A program made the position numbers and the translations under genes. A stretch of 64,000 nt of DNA, taken from NCBI GenBank assembly GCA_002007465.1, contig LNAC01000019.1:3160236-3224235 (forward strand), given 5' to 3'. The DNA comes from Ailurus styani (taxonomy: Eukaryota > Chordata > Mammalia > Carnivora > Ailuridae). The notes under the pieces were generated by a model. The model ran no database searches and was not told the origin of the DNA. It saw nothing but the letters and a program-made list of their open reading frames with translations. Shown here piece after piece: positions 24,740-33,644 of this stretch. Each line of letters opens with the position of its first letter. The first letter of the stretch is position 1.

Positions 24740-25050
24740 TTCTGTTCGGCTTCAAGTAATAGAAAATCAGACTAAAAGTAGCTTAAACAAGCAGAGACTT
24801 ATTTTTTCATATACCAAGATGCCTGGAGGTGGGGGTTGCTGGCATTTGTTCTGTGGCTCAAATTAGAGTGGCTGTCTCTGTACCTCTCTTGGCCTTTCTC
24901 TTCTGGATGCCAGAGAGCTTTCACTGCTCTGGGCCGGAGGACTGGAAGAAGGGCAGTGCCAGAAACCAACCTCCCTAACCCCCACCACCAAGCATGTATC
25001 AATTTATATCTCATTGGCCAGAACTTCGTTGCATGGCAACCCTAGATTTT
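24740..25050. repeat. Probable old interspersed repeat, family not assigned
   Basis: The phrase CTTCAAGTAATAGAAAATCAGACTAAAAGTAGCTTAAACAAGC followed by TTATTTTTTCATA resembles a dispersed mammalian repeat with 'agtaacagaaaacccaactcaaa…ttattggctca'. The overlapping short open frames on both strands are by-products. Confidence 0.4.
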
Positions 25051-25208
25051 CCCTTTGCATGTGTACTTTTTGTGTCTTATTGAAAAAATTGTTTCCTTTT
25101 TGGAAGGCATAAAGCTAGTCTCATTTTTTTTCTAGAAGTTTTCAAGTTTTGCCTTCAAACTCTAGGTGTTTAATTCAACTAGTACTTTCTTTATTCCCTT
25201 TTTCTTTT

Positions 25209-25410
25209 AAGATTTATTATTATTTTTTATTAGAGAGAGAGAAGTGTTGGGTTGCAGGGAAGGGCAAAGGGAGAGAGGGAGAGAAAATCTCAAGCAGACT
25301 GCCCACTGTTGGCTCCCTGAAGTGGGGCTCCATCTCAGGAGCCTGAGATCATGACCTGAGTGAAAATCAAGAGTCAGATGCTTAACTGACTGAGCCACCC
25401 AGGCACCCCT
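25209..25410 (-). repeat. Carnivore tRNA-Lys SINE
   Basis: Reversed body from AAGATTTATTATTATTTTTTA to CTGAGCCACCCAGGCACCCC. All short ORFs here are SINE reading frames. Confidence 0.88.
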
Positions 25411-26288
25411 CTAGAATTTTCTTTCTTACTATATTATGAAGTACTCTGTTTCTCCTCCTTTCCTAACTGCTTTATGAAGGTGCTGTTGTCATATACAGCT
25501 TCCTCACCTTTGAAATTTTTTATTGTAGGCTTCTGTTCAGAAGAGATTGTTTTATCTGGGAATCCACTGTGTTCTGGATTGTTGAAGTGACTGCAAAGAG
25601 AAGTTTTGCAGTTGCCTCTTTCAGGGCCTCATGGATTCTGTTGGTCTTTGATTCGTTTTGTCTTTTGTTTTCTTGATTGAGTCAGTAGTTCGGCATTCTC
25701 GAATCCCATCCGTAGTGTCAGTTCCGTCCTGTGCCCAACCTTGATGCAGCAGGCCTTACGTTACTTTCTTGATTTCTCGAGTCAGGTTTTCTAGGTGCCC
25801 TTATGTGGGGGTGGGGGGTGGGGTGGGGAGGCAGCCCTTCCAGGGTGCTGCTCTGCTTGCCGCCCGTGGCTCAGCCCCATGCATCACCTCTGTGGGTCAA
25901 AGCTGTGCTTGCTGCTTCCGGGACACAAGGCCCGAGTCTATTGTCTGGGAGTGTGCAGCACTGTCTCCCCTGCTTTCCCACCCTGGCTTTGCCTAACTTC
26001 TCTGTGTCTAGTGCCCGCTTTTCTTGTTTTCTTTTGCTCAACTTTACATTGAAAATGTTGTGCTGTTATTTTCATCTGTTTCTTGAGTGACCTGAATTTA
26101 AAGATGATGTACATGGAATGCCATCTCCTCCTCTCTCCTTTGATAGCATCCCTGGCAGATCTCATGGTTTTCTGGTCACTTTTAGTTGCACAAATAGTCA
26201 TATATTTAGTAATTAGGATTAACTTTTTGATATTTAATTCAGGGCAGTCTAGCTTAAAACCCTCAAGTCCCTTCTTTCCCAACTCGAG
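25411..26288. other. GC-richer intronic block with a G-run, no element assigned
   Basis: Less AT-rich than the surroundings, with several CpGs (TTCCGGGACACAAGGCCCGAG). Three overlapping frames on + and one on - stay open over about 250-340 bp simply because of base composition. They share no family motif and lack splice or start context. Confidence 0.4.
25807..25828 (+). other. G-quadruplex-forming run
   Basis: Four G-tracts of 5, 6, 4 and 4 separated by single T residues lie on the strand that would be transcribed into SLC10A7 pre-mRNA. This fits the canonical G3+N1-7 pattern with minimal loops. Confidence 0.8.
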
Positions 26289-26305
26289 CCTAATCTGTGT
26301 TTTTA

Positions 26306-26509
26306 ATTTTTTTTTTAAGGTTTATTTGTTTTCAAGAGGGAGAGGTGAGGCAGGGAGGAGCAGGGGGAGAGGGAGAGAGAGAATCTTAATCAGGCTCCAC
26401 ACCCAGTGGGTGTGGAGCCTGATGCAGGCCTCAATCCCACAACCCTGAAGTCACAACCTGTGCCGAAACCAAGAGTCAGAAGCTCAACTCACTGTGCCAC
26501 CCAGGCACC
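26306..26509 (-). repeat. Carnivore tRNA-Lys SINE with a 27-nt near-perfect palindrome
   Basis: Reversed SINE with target-site duplications CCTAATCTGTGTTTTTA (26289-26305) and CCTAACCTGTGTATTTA (26510-26526). At 26393-26419 two 13-bp arms (GGCTCCACACCCA and its complement) flank a single central G. Confidence 0.88.
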
Positions 26510-26526
26510 CCTAACCTGTGTATTTA

Positions 26527-28107
26527 AAACACAGAACATTATCCTTTTTTTCTGAATGAATGTATACATATATGATGAAAATATAAAAATAGAAATAGGA
26601 TAGGCAGGACCAGTGGGGAAGAGGGCACAGTCTGTTTCATTTTTTTTTTTTTTTTAACCTTTTCACCCTCCCTACTTCCGGCCTCTTTAGAGTCAGGGTG
26701 AATAGAACAAGTGCATTACAGGGTGGGGGACAGTTTTACGTTATTGGTACTGATGTAATCCAGCCCTCAGTGCCCTGAGGCATCATGGCAGACACCCACG
26801 AGCTATGTCTTTGCCAGATAGGTTAGGGGAGCGAGTTCCTCAGTATATACTTCCAGCCCCTGCCCTAAGCATATTCCCCTCAGTCTCATATTACTGAGGA
26901 CCCTTTGCCCTGGAAGGCTATTGTTTTGGTTCCTTAAAAAGGAATTAAGTATGATGGCAGTCCTCTAAAGCATGTACCTGGCCTGTATGGAATTGACAGA
27001 CCTTGCCCCATCACAGAACTGAAGTGTACTTTGTCCAGTTGTTTAGTTTCTCTCTGTCCTGCCGCTGTGGTCTGTTCCAGACAGCCTCCCCACATATGCT
27101 GATTCTAGTCCTGAAGCAAGTGCTTGTTTCTGGTTCATTACATAGCCTTCTCATCCCCCCAATCCAATTCTAGGGAATTTACCATGATATTTCTCAGAAG
27201 TGTCTCACAGGGTGCACTGTGCTCCTTTGGCAGCCTGGTGAGGGCTTTCTCCCCTCGGTAAACATCCAGCACGGGGCCACAGTGCCATCTTTCTTCCTTG
27301 CGATTTCTCCTATGCCCACTGTTGGTTCTTTTGTATCTATTGCCCCATCCTCAACTGGACAGGGGTGGTGGGCAGGTCAGCTTTCTTCTGTAAAGGAGGA
27401 GGAAAAGTCCAAAGACCTTCTACTCATGGAAATTTCCTTTAATCAATCCTTTCTGGAATTTCTAGTCTTTTCTTATGTAGCCTGCATGTGAAATAGTCCC
27501 TGGCCTCGTTGGCCTCGTTTTCATGTTTTTTGTTTGTTTTGTTTCATTTTTTTGTTTTTGTTTTTGTGTGTGTGTATGTGTTTTTTTTTTTAAGTACTGT
27601 ATGGCTATGTCTGGTATCTTACTTTAGGGATAGTGGGGTACTTGCCACATACTCTTCTCAGTTTGGAGCATTATTAAAAATTCTGAGATAACCATAAATG
27701 TCCCACTTTAACATTTGGGTAAACATTTCTGATTTTGTTGAATGGGGAAGCGGGGTATGCAAGAGTGGAAACTGGAAATTTCATCAGTTATCTTGGAATA
27801 GATCTTTAACACCCAAAGTGAATAGTGGATTTCATTTCTTTATTTAGTGGGCTGATGATGATGGAAGGAAAAAGAAGGGTGTTGGACCAGCATTATGAAA
27901 ATTTTAGATAGAGTGTCATAAGAGGAAACTTAGGTAGGACTCAGCAGTGGTTCATATATTTGAAGTGCAGTCATTTCAAAAAAGGGCTACATATTTGGTA
28001 GCTCCAGAGCATGGAACACAGTCTGGGCATGGCCATAACAAAAGGGAAAGGTTTCAGGCTTACTGCCAAGTAGAGCTTCATAACATTTAAAGGCATTCGG
28101 CAATGGC
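26527..28107. other. Intronic stretch with no assigned element
   Basis: No exon or repeat family recognised. A T-run lies at about 26640-26656, and a T/TG-rich low-complexity tract at about 27523-27592. Confidence 0.45.
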
Positions 28108-28117
28108 AGAGCTTGCT

Positions 28118-28320
28118 ATTTTTTTTTAATATATTTTTTTAAAAATTTATTTGACAGAGAGAGAGAGATCACAAGTAGGCTGAGAGGCAGGCAGAGAGAG
28201 AGGAGGAAGCAGGCTCCCCGCCGAGCAGGGAGCCTGATGCGGGCCTCGATCCCAGGACCCTGGGATCATGACCTGAGCCGAAGGCAGAGGCTTTAACCCA
28301 CTGAGCCAGCCAGGCTCCCC
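28118..28320 (-). repeat. Carnivore tRNA-Lys SINE, young mustelid type
   Basis: Reversed body with GACAGAGAGAGAGAGATCACAAG, GGCTCCCCGCCGAGCAGGGAGCC and GGCTTTAACCCACTGAGCC. Exact target-site duplication AGAGCTTGCT lies at 28108-28117 and 28321-28330. Confidence 0.92.
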
Positions 28321-28744
28321 AGAGCTTGCTTTTATGAGTTAGAGAAATATTTGTCCCCATTGTTCTCAGGTTGTTTTTTTTTAATTTACTTTTTTGTTTC
28401 AAATAACTTCAAGTAGGTTATAAAGAAATTAATTTGTTCTTGAGCTTGCTCAGTTTTCCAAAATAATTTACTAATGACATGCTGTACAAGATATAAGAAA
28501 TATTAAGAAAATACCATATACTGGGTAAAATTGGGCAGATACTAAAAACAATATATTATCTAAAAATGTGTAATATAAAGAAAGTCAATCTACCTAGTAT
28601 TAAAAGAACACCTCAGTAATGAACTTTTATTCAGTTAGCCTTGATCTAATTATACATCAGATGTGGTTACACCAAGGTATATGTTTTACAGGTGGGATTC
28701 ATGAGTTAATAATGAAAACATTACTGTGCAGGGCATTCAGTTAG

Positions 28745-28900
28745 CATAAGTATTCATTTGTTTGTTGTTTGACTCAGTAATACTTGTTGGGGTTCTACTG
28801 CAAGCCAGCTGCTGTTCTAGGCACTGAGGACATGATCTTACATTCTTGTCGTAGTGGAGCATGATGGACAGTGAATGGGTAATTAAATTATTTCTAGCCA
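28745..28900 (-). repeat. L2 3' fragment, antisense
   Basis: TTCATTTGTTTGTTGTTTGACTC, GTTCTACTGCAAGCCAGCTGCTGTTCTAGGCACTG and ATCTTACATTCTTGTCGTAGTGG match the reversed L2 3' region. Confidence 0.65.
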
Positions 28901-29399
28901 AACGATAATAACAAATGAAATGCTACACTTAAAAATCAATGGACTCTCTCAGATATGGCTTCTAGAAGGCAAGAGAGAGAGGAAACATATCCTGAGAAAG
29001 TCTGGTTGTATAACCTGAAGGGTCCCACCTTCAGAGCAAATTGTCCTGGGTAGCTCATGTTTGATCCCAGTTCATTCTCTATAGTCATGTTTGTTTTACA
29101 CAAAATTAATGGTGGCTTTTGAGTTTATTTTCAAAATCAAATATTCACATGCTACAGAAACTCTGGAGAGATGTCCTCTGTTCATCCTGTAGCTTCTTCC
29201 CTAGCACCATGATGTGTGCTCCAGCAGGTGCTCAACCTCCACCTTGTCAACCAACAAGAGAGGTCATGAACTTGCAGAGTAGAGATTGAAATCTTAATTT
29301 TATTTTAAAGTAAAATGTTTCTTACATTTGTAACACAAAGGGATTCAAAATGCAAACAATAAATAGCTCAAAAAAAAACCAATAAATGGCTCAATGTCT

Positions 29400-29639
29400 C
29401 CCTGCCCAGATGCCTTTGTTGAAATATAAAAAAGTAACATGTTAAAAACAAAAGCCAAACAAGACGGAACAAAATGAAAAATAAAAATGACCCCCACACA
29501 ATCCCTTTCAACAAATTTAACCATATTAGGGGTTTTTATGTAATCTCTTTCAGAAAAGATAGTGTTGTTGTTTTTTTAATACTTATCTGTGTATATATAC
29601 ACATGTATGAACCTGTTTGCACAATAGGAATGTGATATT
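29400..29639 (-). repeat. L1M/HAL1-like fragment, antisense (left part)
   Basis: AT-rich text with ATGACCCCCACACAATCCC and GTGTATATATACACATG in the right order for reversed L1M/HAL1. It appears to resume at about 30440 beyond the LTR-like repeat. Confidence 0.4.
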
Positions 29640-30360
29640 GTTGATATTTCTGGCACAGAGCTCCTAAAACCCTTGGGGTTTCCTAAGTGAGGAAAGCTAT
29701 AAAAATTGTCTTTTGTCATGTTAATTAGGCAACTTTCAGAAAGCCCCCTAGCTCATTTGAGGATGGGGCTGGTTATCAGGGGAACCAACCTGAGACTAAA
29801 GGGCTAGACTTTTTGGTCCAACTTCCACACCTCTGGGGAGGAGAAAGAGCTGGAGATAGAGTTCAGTCACCAATGGCCAATGATTTAATCAATCATACCT
29901 GTTTAATGGAGCCTCTGTCAAACCCCAGAAGGATTGTTTGGGAGAGCTTCTGGGTTGGCGAACATGTGGAGCTGCTGAGCGTGTGTCACACCTGGAGAGA
30001 GCCTGGGAAGCCTGGTGCCCTCTCTCCATACTTTGCCCTGGGCATCTCTTCCATCTGTTCCTGTAGAGCCTTTTCATAATAAAGTAGTAATCAAGTGAAT
30101 AAAACTGGTTTCCTCAATTCTGTGAACTGCTCTAGCAAATTAATCAAACTCAAGGACAGGGTTGTGGGAACCTCTGATTTATAGCCCGTCTAGTGGAAGC
30201 ACAGGTGATGACAACCTGGCCTTTGTGATTGACATCTGCAGTGGGAACAGGCTTTTGGGACTGAGCCCTTAAGCTGTGGGATCTGACACCAGTTTCAGGT
30301 AGACAGGGTCAGAACTGAGTTGAATTGTAGGACACTCAGCTGCTTGATGGTGTGGGGAAA
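29640..30360 (+). repeat. LTR-like dispersed repeat, copy B
   Basis: Same family and orientation as 19612-20335, and better preserved: GAGAGCTTCTGGGTTGGCGAACATGTGG, CATCTCTTCCATCTGTTCCTG, AATAAAGTAGTAATCAAGTG, GTTGTGGGAACCTCTGATTTATAGCC, GTGGGATCTGACACC. The open frames at 29813-30079 (+) and 29889-30077 (-) lie inside it and are not genes. Confidence 0.65.
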
Positions 30361-30439
30361 AAAAAAACATGGTAAAAGAATTACACACACTTTCAAAACT
30401 TGCCTTTTCACTTTGAATATCTTAGCCAGCTTTCATATT

Positions 30440-30570
30440 GGTAGATGCAGATCATCCTCTTTTTACTGGCTTCAGAGTATTCCCTGTTACGTAATTCTAG
30501 ATTTTATTTAGCCAAGTCCTGCTGCATAGCAGTAGTAAATTTTAAAGCATTATTTAAGCATATTTATGTA
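30440..30570 (-). repeat. L1M/HAL1-like fragment, antisense (right part)
   Basis: GCTTCAGAGTATTCCCTGTTACG and TTTATTTAGCCAAGTCCTGCTG follow the reversed L1M order 'ggctgcatagtattccattg…tttatttaaccagtcc'. Confidence 0.45.
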
Positions 30571-30794
30571 ACCAAATGTAACTGTATCACAATAGGGAGG
30601 CTACCAGAAGTAAAACAAGATATGAAAGAGATGCTCATATTGGGTTGCGACTGAAGTCTTCACCTGTCATTGCTGTTGCTTACCTGTGGAACCAGGGGTC
30701 AGCTCCAGTCTTCTGCCAATCCTTGGATCCTGCCAAACACATAGAATAACTTAGTAGGAGAGGAAGGCTTGGGACATTTCTGGGAATCTTATTT

Positions 30795-31250
30795 ATTTCA
30801 GCAATTCAATTAAATAAACATGTAGATGCTTAAGATGAGCTTCATTAGATTCCTTCCTCAGAAGACTTTAGTTTCTAGTGGGGCTAAGAGGCATGTAGTT
30901 AGGTCATTTCAGAGTGTGACAAGTGCCATGGTAGAGGTATGCTCAGGATGTTGAGCAGCGGGTGTGGGGACACTCAGTCCCCTGAGAAGTGCAGGTGTAT
31001 GTGAGTGGGAGGAGGTGATTGACAGCTTCTTGGAAGGAGTTGCTAAGATAAGTAGGATTTACCTAGGTAGAGGAAGGGAGAAAAGCATTCCAGGCCAGGG
31101 AACAAAGAGGTAATCAATAGCACAATGAGTTTGAGGAATCGGGAGTAGTGTAATGTTGTCAGAATATAAAATTGGAGGCAAGAAATAAGATGGACAGAGA
31201 CCTGTTCATGGAGGGCCTTGTATGTCATGTTGAGAAGCCTGAAATTCCTC
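30795..31250 (-). repeat. L2 fragment, antisense
   Basis: CTAGTGGGGCTAAGAGGC, GCTTCTTGGAAGGAGTTGC, AAGCATTCCAGGCCAGGGAAC and ATGGAGGGCCTTGTATGTCATG are reversed-L2 landmarks. The same series recurs at 56440-56660. Confidence 0.65.
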
Positions 31251-31401
31251 CTTAAGTCTGAAGACTTGCATGCCTTTTATGTATCCATTAAATGTTCTCT
31301 AAATATTTATCATCACTCTTTGAAACTCTGGAAAACATAATTCCCTTATATGCTGCAATGCAGAATTAAGTCAACTCTTAGCTTAATTATATGTTACTGT
31401 T

Positions 31402-31599
31402 GGGCGCCTGGGTGGCTCAGTGGGTTAAAGCCTCTGCTTTCGGCTCAGGTCATGATCTCAGCGTCCTGGGATCGAGGCCCGCATCGGGCTCTCTGCTCAG
31501 CAGGGAGCCTGCTTCCTCCTCTCTCTCTGCCTGCTTCTCAGCCTACTTGTAATCTCTCTCTCTGTGTCAAATAAATAAATAAAAATCTTTAATAAAAAA
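31402..31599 (+). repeat. Carnivore tRNA-Lys SINE, young mustelid type
   Basis: Near-consensus body: GGGCGCCTGGGTGGCTCAGT, GGGATCGAGGCCCGCATCGGGC, CTGCTCAGCAGGGAGCC, tail AATAAATAAATAAAAATC. Target-site duplication AATTATATGTT at 31385-31395 and about 31600-31610. Confidence 0.94.
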
Positions 31600-31610
31600 A
31601 ATTATATGTT

Positions 31611-33540
31611 GAGCGCAAGATCCTTGGTTCAGTGTCCGATTTCACGTGGTTCTTCAGAGTACTCAGAACCTTAATCAGCCATTTCACAAATGATTGCCAG
31701 AGCTCACTGCTTGGGAGCAGTGGGTACAGGTGACTGAGTTTACATTCATCAGCACTGGCAGAAGAACAACTAAGAAGTTGGCCTGTAGCATCTTTGGGTA
31801 CCTCCGGATAGCCTGTCCCTGTCATCACCGTCGTTTTGTAAAATGCCAGTCCACATAAAATACGTTGCTGTGTTTGGGTTAAAGAGAACGGGGTGGTGTG
31901 GGAGAATGGTGATTTGATTTGATGAGTGGTAGTTGACTTATTTTGCTTTGACTTCTGAGTCTTTTTCCTTCTAATGATCCATGTTTTTTTAAATGCTATC
32001 CCAAACTGTTACCTTCAGAAAGGTTAGTGAAAGGCACTGAGAAGGAAACAGATTTTGAAGAGAGGAGCTCAAAGGGAATACTTCATTCCTTTACTAAGAG
32101 ATGATCAGTCCATTTTAAGCACAAAATAGGGTTTAGAAATAAACAGTGTTTGTGGGGAAGGTGCTTTTGTTGTTGTTGTTGGAAGGAAGTTAGTGTTTCC
32201 AGTTGATCTTGATCACAACTCATCTATTTATATAGTTTTACTTATTTTTCTTCACACATAAAACTTTTTCCTGAATCATCCATAATGGAATTCCAGGAAG
32301 ATGAGTTAAATATGTTGCTATAGTTTACAATTGTCATCTCTAATGTTTTATTTAGCCAAATCATTTTTCTTTTTTTTTTTTCCACTACTCCCTGTACAAC
32401 ACAGAACACCATATGCCATTGTCCCTGTCAGGAAGCAAAGGTTTCCCTGGTCTGTGCCTGTGCCTGTGTTTATGCCACAGAGGAGCTGTGGTCCAGTGCC
32501 ATCTTTTATTGATAGGGCCAGCAAAGGAGAAATCTAATGAAATTATCAAAGCTTTGAATTAATTATGAACTTGAATAGGAGAGCTAAGCTCTCTGGAGCC
32601 AGGGATCTCATTACCCATGCACTCTCATTGCATCCTCCTCTGGAGCAGAAGGCATTTTCAGCTACAGCTCTTAGCCTGGCTTTGGACTTTATTCAAACTT
32701 GCTAAACTGACATCCTTTTCTTACTACGACGTGGCTGCTAATGTCCATGATGATTAATTTAATTCTGCTCTGGATCTACAGGAGATGTCAATAGGTTTTC
32801 TCTACCCCTCCTTTTGCCTTTTATTATTTTTTCTTTCTCCTTTTTTCCCCCATCAAATTGGATGTGGTACAAGTTTTTATCCTTTTTGGGTAATGGGAGA
32901 AGCTTTCAGGATTCAGGTGTAGCTTCATGGAATATAGTGATTGATTTAAAGTTAAGAACTATATATTACCTCTACTGTGTATTCCCTGGATATTTAGGTA
33001 AGCACAAAGTCAAATATTTCTTCTTTGAATTTTAAACACCAAGTGGTGTTCTTGCTTGTTTCTACTTTAGAATTAAAGGTATAGTAGTAACTTGCATCGT
33101 CTTAGCAGCATTGTTCATATTCTAATGTGTGTTGTATGGGAACAACAGATCTCACTTTGTGGGTGTAGCTCATAAATGCAGAGTACTTAATGTTTGCTTT
33201 ACAATTCTGGTATTTCTTTTCCTGGTAAAAACAAAAAATATTTTTTGATGAATAAATCAACCTCTTTTTTAAGTCTAATGGCAAAATCAGTAACAACAAG
33301 GTTTCAATTTCCTATTGATGATGATTCTTTGGTACTGTCATATAGGTACAAAACATCTCATGGAAAGCCCTTTCTGCTTGCTTTTGAGACCCATTATTTA
33401 TGGATTCCTAAACTGCAGCTCATCTGTCTTAGTAAAGTACAGGCCACTGGCGATTTTTGTAAGCAGTGACTAACTTTGCTTTATAGAGTCAATGTTTTAA
33501 GGTTTTGAATAGTGGGGGTTGGGAGAACGATAATCTTTGC
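31611..33540. other. Unique intronic block before the exon, candidate regulatory element 32400-32800
   Basis: No transposon recognised. The part 32400-32800 is dense, repeat-free sequence with back-to-back TCF/LEF-like sites (TCAAAGCTTTGA at 32546-32557) and homeodomain-type ATTAATTAT beside them. No exon signals. Confidence 0.45.
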
Positions 33541-33599
33541 TTTTCCTTTTTCAATTTACTTTCAGTGAGTTTTTTTCCCCCCATTTATTTTCTTTATAG
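33541..33599 (+). promoter_or_regulatory. SLC10A7: 3' splice site and polypyrimidine tract before the SLC10A7 exon
   Basis: A pyrimidine-rich run (TTTTTTTCCCCCC, then TTTATTTTCTTTATAG) ends at AG 33598-33599, immediately before the GCA codon. A second acceptor-like TTTCAG lies at about 33560-33565. Using it would add 34 nt (33566-33599) and shift the frame, so the downstream AG is the functional one. Confidence 0.85.
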
Positions 33600-33638
33600 G
33601 CAGCTGCAATATTTAATTCAGCCTTCGGAAGTTTTTTG
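33600..33638 (+). CDS. SLC10A7: SLC10A7 internal exon, 39 nt, 13 codons
   Basis: Seen: the segment lies between a long pyrimidine tract ending in TTTATAG and the donor GTAAGT. It reads in phase 0 as AAAIFNSAFGSFL, with no partial codon at either end. Known: this matches an internal stretch of SLC10A7, after ...AVGGNE and before GIVITP..., about human residues 133-145. SLC10A7 is a multi-pass membrane protein of the bile acid:sodium symporter (BASS/SLC10) family. It has no shown bile-acid transport, is linked to intracellular calcium regulation and glycosaminoglycan synthesis in the secretory pathway, and is mutated in a human skeletal dysplasia with amelogenesis imperfecta. Inference: by alignment with bacterial BASS proteins the peptide lies in the unwound crossover helix (TM4-like). 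Skipping the exon would keep the frame but remove 13 residues from the core. No other exon of the gene was recognised here. The exon number (5 or 6 of about 12) is not certain. Confidence 0.93.
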
Positions 33639-33644
33639 GTAAGT
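33639..33644 (+). promoter_or_regulatory. SLC10A7: 5' splice site (GTAAGT) after the SLC10A7 exon
   Basis: The intronic six bases GTAAGT are a perfect match to the U2-type donor consensus. The exonic side is TTG instead of CAG/AAG, so pairing with U1 depends mainly on the intronic positions. Confidence 0.85.

Larger units (their letters stand above)
1..33599 (+). other. SLC10A7: SLC10A7 intron upstream of the 39-nt exon (partial)
   Basis: Everything before 33599 lacks recognisable exons and is filled with transposon fossils and AT-rich unique sequence. It is assigned to the intron because it precedes the recognised exon on the same strand. I looked for codons of the adjoining peptide (…VSSAVILTKAVGGNE) and saw no matching segment next to a donor. 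The intron therefore runs past the left end of the window. Confidence 0.8.

Noticed and set aside
25769..26090. Three overlapping + frames over the G-rich block
   Set aside because: The same bases are open in three frames, which is a base-composition effect, not coding selection.
26083..26448. 121-codon + frame, and a 114-codon - frame overlapping it
   Set aside because: Both run through GC-richer unassigned DNA, and the + frame ends inside a SINE. Neither resembles a protein family.
31402..31599. tRNA-like A and B boxes
   Set aside because: They belong to the SINE head and are present in all full SINEs listed. This is not a functional tRNA gene.
32996..33005. TTTAG|GTAAGC as a possible exon end or zero-length exon
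   Set aside because: The upstream pyrimidine tract is weak, and no open segment in a usable phase matches SLC10A7.
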